DNA of 37,929 nt from assembly GCA_025351745.1 (NCBI GenBank), contig JANXVI010000021.1, positions 1 to 37,929 of the forward strand. The letters are read 5' to 3'. Made by a program: the position numbers and the translations under genes. The notes beneath the pieces are model-generated. The model was not told the DNA's origin, ran no database searches, and saw nothing but the letters and a program-made list of their open reading frames with translations. Source of the DNA: Rhodoferax sp. (lineage in GTDB: Bacteria; Pseudomonadota; Gammaproteobacteria; Burkholderiales; Burkholderiaceae_C). Below, piece after piece: positions 23,988-33,004 of this stretch (its first letter is position 1; the number at the start of each line of letters is the position of its first letter).

Positions 23988-25062
23988 AACCCGTGGCTCC
24001 GCTTGGCAGCACCTGTTGCACGAACTGGGCCAGTTCTTGGGGCAAGTTTGCCTGCAATTCCAGGCGTGCACCTGTAACGGGGTGATTGCACTGCAGCCGC
24101 CAGGCATGCAGGAACATGCGTTTGAGCGGGGTGGTGCTGTTCGCGCGGGCCAGGGCCTTGTTGCTGTCAAAGTCGCCGTATTTGTCGTCACCGACGATGG
24201 GCATGCCCTCGGACGCCAGGTGCACACGGATCTGGTGGGTGCGTCCGGTCTTGATCGTGACTTCCAGCAACGAATAACCGCGGTCGCTGGCGACAGGCGC
24301 CTGGTGGGTGCCCGGCACCACGCCGCCCGCCTCGCGCACCTTGACCAGGGTCAGGGATGCCATGCCGTCCGGGTCGTCCTTGGCCACCACCTTCACGCGG
24401 CGCTCACCATCGGGCAGCAAATACTTGTGCAGCGGCTTGTCCAGCACCTTTTTGTTGGCCGGCCATTGGCCGATCACCATCGCCAGGTAGGATTTTCCGG
24501 TTTCCCGCTCGCGAAACTGGTCTTGCAGGTTTGTCAGCGCGCTGCGTTTTTTGGCGACCAGCAGGATGCCGCTGGTCTCCCGATCCAGACGGTGCACCAG
24601 CTCCAGGAACTTGGCTTGGGGCCGCGCCATGCGCAGCTGTTCGATGACGCCAAAACTGACCCCCGAACCGCCGTGGACCGCCACGCCGGCCGGCTTGTTG
24701 ATGGCCATCAGGCTGTCGTCCTCAAACAAAACCGCAAACTCCTTGGCCGGTGCGTGGCTGGCAACCTGCTCGGCCATGGCCTGGGCCTTTTCCGCGACCC
24801 GCTCGGAGATCCGAACCGGGGGGAGGCGCACCACATCACCCGCATTCAAGCGGGTTTCGGCCGACGCCCGGCCCTTGTTGACCCGCACCTCGCCACTGCG
24901 GATGATCCGGTAGACGTGGGTCTTCGGAACGCCCTTGAGCTGGCGCATCAGGTAATTGTCCAACCGCTGCCCAGCCCCATCCTCGTCGATAGTCAGGGTT
25001 TTCACCTGGGGCTGAACTTGGACCGGTGGGGGGGCAAGAATGCCCCCTATAATGTGTTTCAC
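23986..25062 (-). CDS. rluC: 23S rRNA pseudouridine synthase RluC
   Basis: RluC forms pseudouridine at positions 955, 2504 and 2580 of 23S rRNA in E. coli. The 358-residue protein has an N-terminal S4 RNA-binding domain (about 32-90: AGQRLDNYLMRQLKGVPKTHVYRII) and a RluA-type catalytic domain with Asp160 in HRLDRETSG, plus KTGRTHQIRVHLA. The long frame starts at a GTG (25062). Its first ~19 codons run through a palindrome and a plus-strand TATAAT and are Pro-rich without family similarity. The true start may be the GTG at codon 20, just before KTLTIDEDGAGQ. It is divergent from rne, the classical rluC/rne arrangement. Confidence 0.93.
   Translation of the reverse strand: MKHIIGGILAPPPVQVQPQVKTLTIDEDGAGQRLDNYLMRQLKGVPKTHVYRIIRSGEVRVNKGRASAETRLNAGDVVRLPPVRISERVAEKAQAMAEQVASHAPAKEFAVLFEDDSLMAINKPAGVAVHGGSGVSFGVIEQLRMARPQAKFLELVHRLDRETSGILLVAKKRSALTNLQDQFRERETGKSYLAMVIGQWPANKKVLDKPLHKYLLPDGERRVKVVAKDDPDGMASLTLVKVREAGGVVPGTHQAPVASDRGYSLLEVTIKTGRTHQIRVHLASEGMPIVGDDKYGDFDSNKALARANSTTPLKRMFLHAWRLQCNHPVTGARLELQANLPQELAQFVQQVLPSGATG
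25030..25053 (+). promoter_or_regulatory. Palindrome abutting a TATAAT box, likely rne promoter region
   Basis: The perfect inverted repeat GGGGGCA-agaa-TGCCCCC (25030-25047) runs straight into TATAAT (25048-25053) on the plus strand. If the hexamer is the rne -10, the palindrome occupies the spacer between -35 and -10, a position typical for operators. No clear -35 is present at 17 bp. Confidence 0.45.
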
Positions 25063-25154
25063 TAGCGATGCGCTGTAAGTGGTTGATTTGTCTGGAGTTT
25101 AGTCCACACACCACCCTCAGACACGCTGGAAGGTCGATGCCGCCGGGTTGGCCT

Positions 25155-25192
25155 GCAAACAAACCACATGCCAAATGTCTGTGGTGGTTTGC
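25155..25192 (+). other. Imperfect hairpin in the rne leader
   Basis: GCAAAC (25155-25160) pairs with GTTTGC (25187-25192), and ACCACA (25163-25168) with TGTGGT (25180-25185), closing an 11-base loop. The two 6-bp blocks are separated by 2- and 1-base bulges. Confidence 0.55.
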
Positions 25193-25316
25193 AAACAACG
25201 CGGTCAAGACTACGAATCGAATCACTGATACGGAATACCTACAGTTTGCAGGCCCAACGCCCGCAAACGGAATGAAGCGAGATGTTTGTGCTGATGTACC
25301 TGATGAATCTATGCCT

Positions 25317-25336
25317 GCAGCGCGTTTTCGCGCTGC
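25317..25336 (+). other. Strong tetraloop hairpin in the rne leader
   Basis: GCAGCGCG and CGCGCTGC form a perfect 8-bp GC-rich stem with a TTTT loop. There is no T tract after it, so it is a structural element, not a terminator. Confidence 0.6.
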
Positions 25337-25352
25337 TGCCTAGCATAAATCG

Positions 25353-25400
25353 GCCTCTAGCCCTCGTCAAACGGGCGCAGCCAGCTATGCAATTGATAGC
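25353..25400. repeat. GCTAT-type dispersed repeat, copy in the rne leader
   Basis: TAGCCCTCGTC (25358-25368) is followed, 26 bp from its start, by GCTAT-gcaattg-ATAGC (25384-25400). The same 11-mer and the same spacing recur at 37002-37045 after ppc. I recall sequences of this kind as common between genes in Comamonadaceae. Confidence 0.7.
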
Positions 25401-25556
25401 AAACTCGCAAACGCATCCCCTCGCTCCCCTCCACGCGCCTACGCTTCGTCGCCTCATTTGAGTCGAAGTTCTCCGGCAATTCCACCTCAATCGGTTCGTC
25501 AGTTCAGGTATCAATAGCCCCTAAAGGGCATGTAAAACTGATGAAGGACGCAATCC

Positions 25557-28500
25557 ATGAAACGGATGCTTATCAACGCCACGCAGGCTGAAGAACGCCG
25601 CCTGGCCATCGTCGACGGACAAAAACTCCTCGACTACGAAATCGAAATCGAAGGGCGCGAACAGCGCAAGGGCAATATCTACAAGGCCGTCGTCACCCGC
25701 GTCGAGCCCTCGCTGGAAGCCTGCTTCGTCGACTACGGCGAAGACCGCCACGGCTTCCTGCCGTTCAAGGAAATCTCCCGGATGTACTTCAAGGAAGGCG
25801 TCACAGCCTCCCAGGCACGCATCCAGGATGCCATCCGTGAAGGCCAGGAATTGTTGGTCCAGGTTGAAAAAGAAGAACGTGGCAACAAGGGTGCAGCCCT
25901 GACCACTTTTGTCTCGCTAGCTGGTCGCTATGTGGTACTGATGCCCAACAACCCACGTGGTGGTGGTGTCTCCCGCCGCATCGAGGGCGAAGACCGCGCC
26001 GAGCTCAAGGAGAACATGGACCAGTTGGAATACCCCAACGGCATGTCCATCATCGCCCGCACCGCCGGCATCGGCCGCAGCGCGCCCGAACTGCAGTGGG
26101 ATCTGAACTACCTGCTGAAACTGTGGACTGCCATCGACGGCGCGGCCAAGGGCGGCAAGGGTGCCTACCTGATTTACCAGGAATCCAGCCTGGTGATTCG
26201 CGCCATCCGCGACTATTTCAACCACGACATTGGCGACATCCTGATCGACACCGACGACGTGTACGAGCAGGCCCAGCAGTTCATGGCCCACGTGATGCCT
26301 GAGCATGCAGCCCGCGTGAAGCGCTACCGTGACGACGCTCCGCTGTTCAGCCGTTTCCAGATCGAACACCAGATCGAATCCGCTTACGCCCGCACGGTGC
26401 AACTGCCATCGGGCGGCGCCATCGTCATCGACCACACCGAAGCCCTGGTGTCGGTTGACGTGAACTCGGCCCGCGCCATCAAGGGCGGCGACATCGAAGA
26501 AACTGCTACCCGCACCAACCTGGAAGCCGCCGACGAAGTGGCCCGCCAGATGCGTTTGCGCGACTTGGGTGGCCTGATCGTCATCGACTTTATCGACATG
26601 GAAGAGTCCCGTAACCGCCGCGAAGTGGAAAACCGCTTGCGTGACGCGCTGCGCCAGGACCGTGCCCGAGTGCAGTTCGGCACTATCTCCAAGTTCGGCC
26701 TGATGGAAATGAGCCGCCAGCGCCTACGCCCTGCCCTGTCAGAAGGCGCATCTATCCCCTGCCCGCGCTGCGGTGGTTCCGGCCACATCCGTGACACCGA
26801 ATCCAGTGCGCTGCAAATTTTGCGGATCATCCAAGAAGAGTCTTTGAAAGACAGCACCGCTTCCGTGCTGTGCCAAGTACCAGTGGATGTCGCATCGTTC
26901 TTGCTGAACGAAAAACGCTCCGAAGTCGCCAAGATTGAGCTCAAGCAGCGTATCAACGTGCTGCTGGTGCCCAACAAAACCTTGGAAACGCCCAACTACC
27001 GCCTGGAGCGCCTGAAGCACGACGACCCACGCTTGGACAATATCGAAGCCAGCTACAAAATGGCTGACGAGATCGAAGATCCGACCAGCGTGACACGCCG
27101 CTCGCAGGAGCCTACCAACAAGCAAACACCTATCATCAAAGGCGTACTGCCAGACGCACCGGCTCCTATTGCGGCCCCGCGCCCGGTCGCACCGGTGCAG
27201 CCCGTGGCACAGCAGCCACGCACTGCGCCAGTACCAGCTGCCAAGCCGACAGTAGCCGCTGAAAAGGGCTTCTTTGGCTGGCTCAAGAGCCTCTTTGCCG
27301 CCGAGCCGCCCGCGCCCGTCAAACCCGTACACGTCCCAGCGCCGAGAGCGCCTGAGGGTCGCGAATCCCGTGACGGCCGTGGCCGTGATGGCAACCGCAA
27401 CGGTGGCAAAGCGGGCGAAGGTCGCCCTGAAGGCCAAGGCCGCAACGAACCCCGTGGCGAAGTTCGCGGCCCACGCGGTGAAGGCCGTGGTGACGGACGC
27501 AATAACCGCGGTGGACGCGGTGGTCGTGGCACCGGCGGCGCGGATCGCCAAGGTGGCGCGCAGCGCGAGCGGTTTGACGCCGAAGGCAAGTCCATTCCCA
27601 TGGATGCCAATCTGCAACCTGGCAGCCCGCCCCAAGGCGGCACTGACACCAATCGCCAGGAGCCCCGTCCCGAACGCGGTCCGCGCACTGACCGGGGTGA
27701 GCGCGGCGGTCGCGGCCGTGGCGGCGAACGCAACGAAGCGGGTGAACGCGGCGAGCAGACGCGTACAGAAGTCCGCACCGATGCCATGGTAGAAGGTGAT
27801 GCAGACAACACCCCCCGCAATGAGGGTCAAGCCCGTGAAGGCCGTGAACCCCGCGAGGGCCGCGAAGGACGCAACGGACGTGGTGGCCGCAATGGACGCG
27901 GTCCGCGCCAGGATGACGAAGGCCGCAACACCAATGGTGTTGACGAGCCCTTCCAGCAGACGCAACCCGGCCTCGATGACGCCGACAACGCACCTGCAGC
28001 AACCGTTGCAGAGGGTCAATCACCGGTGCAAGCCAATGAACAGTCCCAAGCGCCACGCAACGACAACGGCGAACCCCGCGAGAAACGCCCGCGCGACCGT
28101 TACGGCCGTGAACGCGGTCCCCGTAGCGAGCGCAGTGAACGCGAAGAGCGCCCTGACCTGCGTATCCCCGCCCAGGCTGCTGCACGGCCCACCCTGAACG
28201 GCGAAAGAGAAGACCCCGGAGTTGCGACTGAAGCAGTACAGGTTGCAGTGCCTTTCCCCGCAGCGGCAAAGCCGGCACCAGTTACCGCGCAATCGGTTCG
28301 CGTTGCAGCGCCCACTCCTCCAGTGGTGGTTTCGCTGAGCCCCTCGCCAGCAGTTTCCGCTGAACGCATGCCCAAGGTCACAACCTACACTTTGCCCACC
28401 GATAGCCTGGTCGACGTGGCACACAGCTCGGGTCTCCAATGGGTCATTTCGGACGCGGACAAGATTGCGGCCGTACAAGCGGCGATTGCGGCCGAGGCCA

Positions 28501-28628
28501 AGCCCATCCATGTACCGCGCGAACGGCCAGCAGCGGTCAGCATCGACAACGGGCCTTTGGTCCTGGTGGAAACCAAACGTGACCTGCGCGATATGACGCT
28601 GCCGTTTGAACAACCCCCGGCCGTTTGA
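25557..28628 (+). CDS. rne: Ribonuclease E
   Basis: RNase E is the main endonuclease of mRNA decay and rRNA/tRNA processing. The 1023-residue protein begins [21 protein letters not shown]. The S1 RNA-binding domain is at about 38-120, the catalytic DNase-I-like part has Mg2+ ligands Asp301 (VDVNS) and Asp344 (VIDFIDME), and the Zn-link is Cys402/Cys405 in CPRCGGSGH. After about residue 510 the protein is low-complexity, with a long R/G/N/E-rich segment (about 590-870) and a conserved-looking C-terminus ([13 protein letters not shown]). This tail would scaffold a degradosome and bind RNA. It has AAGGA before ATG 25557, a long leader and a strong terminator after the stop. Confidence 0.97.
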   Translation: MKRMLINATQAEERRLAIVDGQKLLDYEIEIEGREQRKGNIYKAVVTRVEPSLEACFVDYGEDRHGFLPFKEISRMYFKEGVTASQARIQDAIREGQELLVQVEKEERGNKGAALTTFVSLAGRYVVLMPNNPRGGGVSRRIEGEDRAELKENMDQLEYPNGMSIIARTAGIGRSAPELQWDLNYLLKLWTAIDGAAKGGKGAYLIYQESSLVIRAIRDYFNHDIGDILIDTDDVYEQAQQFMAHVMPEHAARVKRYRDDAPLFSRFQIEHQIESAYARTVQLPSGGAIVIDHTEALVSVDVNSARAIKGGDIEETATRTNLEAADEVARQMRLRDLGGLIVIDFIDMEESRNRREVENRLRDALRQDRARVQFGTISKFGLMEMSRQRLRPALSEGASIPCPRCGGSGHIRDTESSALQILRIIQEESLKDSTASVLCQVPVDVASFLLNEKRSEVAKIELKQRINVLLVPNKTLETPNYRLERLKHDDPRLDNIEASYKMADEIEDPTSVTRRSQEPTNKQTPIIKGVLPDAPAPIAAPRPVAPVQPVAQQPRTAPVPAAKPTVAAEKGFFGWLKSLFAAEPPAPVKPVHVPAPRAPEGRESRDGRGRDGNRNGGKAGEGRPEGQGRNEPRGEVRGPRGEGRGDGRNNRGGRGGRGTGGADRQGGAQRERFDAEGKSIPMDANLQPGSPPQGGTDTNRQEPRPERGPRTDRGERGGRGRGGERNEAGERGEQTRTEVRTDAMVEGDADNTPRNEGQAREGREPREGREGRNGRGGRNGRGPRQDDEGRNTNGVDEPFQQTQPGLDDADNAPAATVAEGQSPVQANEQSQAPRNDNGEPREKRPRDRYGRERGPRSERSEREERPDLRIPAQAAARPTLNGEREDPGVATEAVQVAVPFPAAAKPAPVTAQSVRVAAPTPPVVVSLSPSPAVSAERMPKVTTYTLPTDSLVDVAHSSGLQWVISDADKIAAVQAAIAAEAKPIHVPRERPAAVSIDNGPLVLVETKRDLRDMTLPFEQPPAV

Positions 28629-28690
28629 CCGACACGCAAACGAGCGCAACCATTGACACAGCGACGCCGGCACATCCGGGTTGCTGCGAC

Positions 28691-28720
28691 AAAAAAAGAG
28701 GCCAACAGGCCTCTTTTTTT
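28691..28720. terminator. Bidirectional terminator between rne and the GGDEF gene
   Basis: GAGGCC and GGCCTC pair around AACA, flanked by A7 on the left and T7 on the right, so it works on both strands. It serves the convergent rne (plus) and GGDEF (minus) genes. Confidence 0.93.
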
Positions 28721-28735
28721 GGGGCCACAACATAC

Positions 28736-29812
28736 TCAGAACAAATCGACAGCGCCCACCTTTACGGCATCGCCAAAGAAGCCCTTGCGCACCATGTCGT
28801 CGTGGCTGAAAACTTGGTTGCGTCCATGCCGTTGGGCGTAATCGACCGCGCGCTCAGCACGCTCGAGCGACGTGCTAGGGGAGTCTTCGGAAGTCACGCG
28901 GGTAAAGCCGGCACAGGCTGTGATGCGCCCCACTTGCGGAAAATTGAACTTCTCCATATTGGCTCGGAACCGCTCAAACGCGGCCAGTACCAACGACTCT
29001 TCCGGACAGTGCATCAGTACGGCAAACTGCTCTCCACCCAAGCGGTAAATCCGGTCATAGGTACGAAAAGTATTGTTCATGATACGGGCCACCAGCAGCA
29101 GCACCTCTTCGGCAATAAGATGACCACACCTGTCGCTGATAACGCCAAAATTATCGACATCGACCGTGCCCAGCCAGTAGTTGGGCGGCACACGGTGGCG
29201 GCGCTCTGCAACCGGCAAGACTGAGGCCTCCAGCACGGCAGTGTCACTCTCTAGTCCGTGGTCCATTTCTTCCAACACCGCGCTGTAGAACGTGTCGTCC
29301 AACGATTTGCGGTTGAGCAATCCGGTCAAGGCATCGCGGTCGCTGTAAGCCAGCAGTTTGTACATGTTGCGGAACACGTGGACCATGTCCTCAATGACTT
29401 GCAACTGCCCCTTGTTCAGTGGTGAGCCAGAGTGCACCTCGATAACACCTTCGTCATCGGTGGCGGTATCGGCATACAACGGAATGAAACTGACGCGTGG
29501 GCCCTCTTCACCGGCCCAAGCGTATTCCACAAGACTGCGGCGTTGCAGGCAACGCATTCGGTCTTTTTCGTCAGCCAGCTCACGCAAGGACTCAAAATCA
29601 ACCCGCAACGGGTCTACCACCTTGCCGCCCCCCCGCACATCCAGCGACGCAACCTCTAGCCATCGCTTGACACCTTCTTCACTGACAACCCGCGCAATGA
29701 CGACTCGGTCGATGCGCAACAAATCAATCAGCGCCTTGGAAAGGGTCAACTCCAGAAGCTCCCGATCCCGGTGGTCGGTTAGCTTGATGATGTGTTCGGT
29801 AAGTGTTGCCAT
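28736..29812 (-). CDS. GGDEF-domain protein with altered GGEQF site
   Basis: A 358-residue cytoplasmic protein. Residues 1-145 form a sensor-like domain, GAF-like in appearance (VSFIPLYADTATDDEGVIEVHSGSPL), without membrane segments. The C-terminal half is a GGDEF domain: DALTGLLNRKSLDD (160-173), DVDNF (218-222), SDRCGHLIAEEVL, and the signature loop RLGGEQF (257-263). Active diguanylate cyclases have GG(D/E)EF; here the fourth position is Gln, and an unusual ~40-residue insertion precedes the DVDNF strand. It may be a weak cyclase or a c-di-GMP/GTP-binding sensor. The longer open frame to 29935 runs into hemY, so ATG 29812 is used, 31 bp after hemY. Confidence 0.85.
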   Translation of the reverse strand: MATLTEHIIKLTDHRDRELLELTLSKALIDLLRIDRVVIARVVSEEGVKRWLEVASLDVRGGGKVVDPLRVDFESLRELADEKDRMRCLQRRSLVEYAWAGEEGPRVSFIPLYADTATDDEGVIEVHSGSPLNKGQLQVIEDMVHVFRNMYKLLAYSDRDALTGLLNRKSLDDTFYSAVLEEMDHGLESDTAVLEASVLPVAERRHRVPPNYWLGTVDVDNFGVISDRCGHLIAEEVLLLVARIMNNTFRTYDRIYRLGGEQFAVLMHCPEESLVLAAFERFRANMEKFNFPQVGRITACAGFTRVTSEDSPSTSLERAERAVDYAQRHGRNQVFSHDDMVRKGFFGDAVKVGAVDLF

Positions 29813-29843
29813 GGCCCCATAATAGCCCTGAATCCCACACCCG

Positions 29844-31121
29844 TCACCTTTTCGCAGCCTCCCGGAAGGCTTGTGCTGCGGCCTGCTCGTCCTGGCGCTG
29901 CTCGGCCATATAGGCCAAGGCCAGCCAGGTGTCACGTGCCAATTCGGAGTCCTGCAGTATTGCCAGCGACTGCTTGAACAACTGCTGCGATTTACCCCAA
30001 AGGCTCAAGCGCATACAAACAACCCCGGCAAGGTATTGCAGGACGGCGTCGCGGGGGTTGCTCATTTGCGCCATCTCTATGCGGCTTAACCACGCGGCAT
30101 CCGGCGCGCCGTCCGGGGCGGCAAAGCCGCGCTCCAATACGCGGGCCAGACGCACGCGTTGGGCCAGCGTCAGTGCGTCGTAGCGCTGGGCCATCGTTTC
30201 CCAGATCGGCAGCAGCCATTGCCGCGATACGGTTACAGCGCCGCCGTGGGCAAGCAGACGTTCAGCGGCCTCGAATGCGACCTCCGGCACCTGCTGCTCC
30301 GCGTTGTCCAGCGCATCCCAAGCGCGCTGGATTTGCACACTGTCGTGCGCCGCGCGGATAAGTTCGATCGCCAAACCGCGCGCAATACTCTTGCCTGCAG
30401 ACTCGGAAAAGGCGCGGTGTTTGGTCAGCAAGCGGCCAGTCTCCAACGCCAGTGGCAACTGGCCCGTCTGGCGGGCGGCCCGAAAGCGCAGGCGCAACGC
30501 CAGGGTTCGGCGCCCTGCGCCCTGGGGTAACTGGTCCAGCCACTGCATGGCGGCTGCTGCATCGCGGTCGTCCAACGCCCACTGGGCGCCACGGAGCTGC
30601 ACGCCTTCGCGCGCGTCCTGGTAATCGCGGCCCTCGCACTCCTGCAGGGCCAGTTGGAAATGGGCATCGCGCACGCTGCGGTTTTGCAATGCATGGGCGC
30701 TTTCACCAGCCAGCACATGCGCCAGTGTTCGCAGGCGTGCGCCATAGGCCACGCGTTCGCCACTGCGTTGGACCGACTCTTCCAGCGAAATCACCAGTTC
30801 GGCCGCCTTGCGTGCCCTAACAAACCGTCCCGCCATCAGATGCGACAGCGACTCCATCAATGCGGTATGCATGCCGCGCTCTTTCTGCAGCAAACGCCAT
30901 TGCCGCGCCTGGAGGGGAATGCTGGTCAGCACTGACAGCGCGCGCATCGCCAGGTGCAACGTCAAAAAGCTTGCGGCCAGCAGCAGCAGAAACAGGTTCA
31001 GCGAAAGATCCACCCGGTGCGGCGGGAAGAACAACGTCACCGTTCCATGGTTGTCACCCGCAAACAAGGCGCTGGCCACCGCAACCGCGAACAAGGCCAT
31101 CAACCACAGTGCGACGCGCAT
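29844..31121 (-). CDS. hemY: HemY-like membrane protein
   Basis: Proteobacterial HemY (not the protoporphyrinogen oxidase of the same name) is an inner-membrane TPR protein of uncertain role in haem metabolism. The 425-residue protein has two N-terminal hydrophobic segments (about 4-21 and 40-60), then a long alpha-helical TPR-like region: HTALMESLSHLMAGRFVRARKAAELVI and repeats of Ala-rich helices to the end (AYMAEQRQDEQAAAQAFREAAKR). The ATG at 31121 lies 5 bp after the hemX stop, so it is the last haem gene of the hemC-hemD-hemX-hemY operon. Confidence 0.9.
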   Translation of the reverse strand: MRVALWLMALFAVAVASALFAGDNHGTVTLFFPPHRVDLSLNLFLLLLAASFLTLHLAMRALSVLTSIPLQARQWRLLQKERGMHTALMESLSHLMAGRFVRARKAAELVISLEESVQRSGERVAYGARLRTLAHVLAGESAHALQNRSVRDAHFQLALQECEGRDYQDAREGVQLRGAQWALDDRDAAAAMQWLDQLPQGAGRRTLALRLRFRAARQTGQLPLALETGRLLTKHRAFSESAGKSIARGLAIELIRAAHDSVQIQRAWDALDNAEQQVPEVAFEAAERLLAHGGAVTVSRQWLLPIWETMAQRYDALTLAQRVRLARVLERGFAAPDGAPDAAWLSRIEMAQMSNPRDAVLQYLAGVVCMRLSLWGKSQQLFKQSLAILQDSELARDTWLALAYMAEQRQDEQAAAQAFREAAKR

Positions 31122-31126
31122 GCTGC

Positions 31127-32185
31127 TCAGCGTCCTGCGGCAGCGGTTGCAAGGGCCGCGAGGGTCTCGTCCACGCGGGGCAACTCCAGAGCCTTCATCT
31201 GACCGCGCACCTGCTGCAGTAGGGCGTTGGCGGCCTGTGTTTTGCGGGATGAGGCGTCAAAGTATTTGCCCACTGAAACAGAGGCTGCGCCCAAATCGGC
31301 ACGCACTGATTCGATTTGGCGCGACAGCAACCCCAGACGCGCATTGAGCAGTTTAAGCTTGAGGTTCTCACGCAAGAAAAACGATTGCTCTGGCGACAAC
31401 AGCGCGGCTTCAGGTTCTTCGATGCGGCTCACGCGCACCAGGTTACGTGCCTCGTCCCGCACCAACAATCCCAGACGCACCCACCAGGTCGCGACGGTTT
31501 CTTCAGGCTTGCGCTTGAGCGTGTCGTTTGACCTCGGCGTGGGTAAAGCATTGGCCACGGGCAGTTCATCCGCCAGTTGCACCAGTTCATCCAGCTTGAC
31601 CAGCAGCGCCGGTGTGTCGGCCAGGGCCGTGGCCTTGATTCGGCTCACATCGCGTGCGATGGCGCGTTGCAACGGAGTCAACCGGGGTTGCGCTGCGCGC
31701 GTAACACGCAACTCGGCACTCTTGAGAGCCGCCAACAATGGCTCCGCACTACCGGTCAATTGCGCCTGCTGCTGCGCCAAGCGCAAGGCGGACTCGATAT
31801 CAACCACCAGGTTTTCGTCACGCGAGCGTGACAGGCTCTGCATCAACTCTTCCAGTTGCGTGCGCTGCAACGAAACCTCGCTAAGCCGGGCTTCGGTTAC
31901 CGCCAGCTTGGCGGCGGTTTCCATCGCCAGTTCTTGTGCGTGGTGGGCGGTCGCGCGTGCCTCGGCAGCCTGGCTTCCAGAATCCGCACTTTGACGGGCC
32001 AACTGCTCCTGAATGGAGTCCAACTTTTGCCACAGAAGTCCACTGACCACCAAGGCTGCCACCGCTACCAGCGCGATAATCCATTGCAAGCGCTGCGGTG
32101 CGGCAACTTCAGGATGGGCTCCTAAGGGCCTTGGCGAGCCTTCCAGGGGCGCATTCGCCGCGGTGGGGCTGGGCTCAGTGTTCAT
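31127..32185 (-). CDS. hemX: HemX-like membrane protein
   Basis: HemX of proteobacteria is often mislabelled uroporphyrinogen-III methyltransferase, but it has no methylase fold. The 352-residue protein has a Pro-rich cytoplasmic N-terminus, one membrane helix (about 33-53: LQWIIALVAVAALVVSGLLW), a coiled-coil-like segment (about 54-130, with many Gln, Glu and Ala) and a soluble helical domain in the periplasm. The start ATG at 32185 overlaps the hemD stop (ATGA). A longer frame continues inside hemD in another phase and is not real. Its role is unknown; the operon position suggests organising haem enzymes or membrane partners. Confidence 0.9.
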   Translation of the reverse strand: MNTEPSPTAANAPLEGSPRPLGAHPEVAAPQRLQWIIALVAVAALVVSGLLWQKLDSIQEQLARQSADSGSQAAEARATAHHAQELAMETAAKLAVTEARLSEVSLQRTQLEELMQSLSRSRDENLVVDIESALRLAQQQAQLTGSAEPLLAALKSAELRVTRAAQPRLTPLQRAIARDVSRIKATALADTPALLVKLDELVQLADELPVANALPTPRSNDTLKRKPEETVATWWVRLGLLVRDEARNLVRVSRIEEPEAALLSPEQSFFLRENLKLKLLNARLGLLSRQIESVRADLGAASVSVGKYFDASSRKTQAANALLQQVRGQMKALELPRVDETLAALATAAAGR

Positions 32186-33000
32186 GCCACCGATTCTATC
32201 GATGCCATCAGTGCAGCCAGTGTGGGCCGTGACTCGCAAACAACAGCAAATCCGGCCTTGCGCGCCGCCTGTGCAATACGGCTGTGTGTCACCACTGCTT
32301 TGGCCTGGGCCCAAGACTGATCGACACAGCTCGCAACCAAATTGCCAATGGCCTCGGAGCTGCTGAACAACCAGACCGAGCCGTCGGCCGCTGCCTGGCG
32401 GACCATGGCCCGGTCGCTGTCCGACAATTCGGGCGGACGCCGCTGGTACGACACCACGAATTCCACACTGCCCCCGGCGGCGCGCACCTGCTCGGCGAAC
32501 CAATCCCGCCCCACGCCGTCCACAGCCTTGTCGGCTGACATTGCATTGCCTGCAGCATCGTGGCTGGCGCTGCCACGCACAATCAGCACGCGGTAGCCGG
32601 GTTGGACGCGATGAGCGACTACGGACCACAGTGCTTCGGAGTCGAACTGCTCGGCAGCCCGGTCAGGCATGTCAATGCATCGGGCATCGACTCGCGCGCG
32701 CTTCAGTGCCGACAAACTACCGGGACCCGTTACAAATGCTCTAATATTGATAGCACCGGGCATACCAAATTCGGGGGCTGCAGATGGTTTTGACGCAAAG
32801 AAATGGTCCACCGCATTGCCACTGACAAACATGACAGCATCGAATTTGCCGATCCGAGCCCAGGCTGCAGAGACGGTCGCAGGGTCGGGTGGCGGCAACA
32901 CACCGATCAACGGCAAAGCCACAGCGCCAAAGCCGGCATCGGCCAACGCGTGGACCCACTGCGCGGCTTCCTGTATGGGGCGAGTGACGATGACACGCAT
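32182..33000 (-). CDS. hemD: Uroporphyrinogen-III synthase
   Basis: HemD closes and inverts the D ring of hydroxymethylbilane to give uroporphyrinogen III, the branch point of haem and corrin synthesis. The 272-residue protein begins MRVIVTRPIQEAAQWVHAL and has the two-domain alternation typical of the family: VMFVSGNAVDHFF, VTGPGS, VLIVRGSASHDAAG and SVWLFSSSEAIGNL. Sequence conservation in HemD is always low, so the call relies also on its place directly after hemC. The longer frame to 33117 runs into hemC, so ATG 33000 is used, 4 bp after the hemC stop. Confidence 0.93.
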   Translation of the reverse strand: MRVIVTRPIQEAAQWVHALADAGFGAVALPLIGVLPPPDPATVSAAWARIGKFDAVMFVSGNAVDHFFASKPSAAPEFGMPGAINIRAFVTGPGSLSALKRARVDARCIDMPDRAAEQFDSEALWSVVAHRVQPGYRVLIVRGSASHDAAGNAMSADKAVDGVGRDWFAEQVRAAGGSVEFVVSYQRRPPELSDSDRAMVRQAAADGSVWLFSSSEAIGNLVASCVDQSWAQAKAVVTHSRIAQAARKAGFAVVCESRPTLAALMASIESVA

Positions 33001-33004
33001 AAGG

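Larger units (their letters stand above)
25063..25556 (+). promoter_or_regulatory. rne: Long rne leader / rluC-rne intergenic region
   Basis: A 494-bp gap without a convincing gene separates rluC and rne. In E. coli the rne message has a ~360-nt structured leader through which RNase E controls its own decay. A leader of similar or greater length is inferred here if transcription starts near the TATAAT at 25048. It contains an imperfect hairpin (25155-25192), a perfect 8-bp tetraloop hairpin (25317-25336), a dispersed repeat (25353-25400) and, at the end, AAGGA 9 bases before the rne ATG. Confidence 0.55.

Noticed and set aside
26739-28278. Long minus-strand open frames opposite the 3' half of rne
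   Set aside because: They arise from the GC-rich Arg/Gly repeat codons of RNase E and give low-complexity products; rne is clearly the real gene.
31127-32629. 500-residue version of HemX starting inside hemD
   Set aside because: The extra N-terminal part is hemD read in another frame; the ATG at 32185 overlapping the hemD stop gives a normal HemX.
32738-32754. GCTCTAATATTGATAGC in hemD, similar to the GCTAT...ATAGC end of the second repeat
   Set aside because: The TAGCCCTCGTC block is missing at the expected 26-bp distance, and the stretch encodes HemD sequence running directly into the conserved VTGPGS motif.
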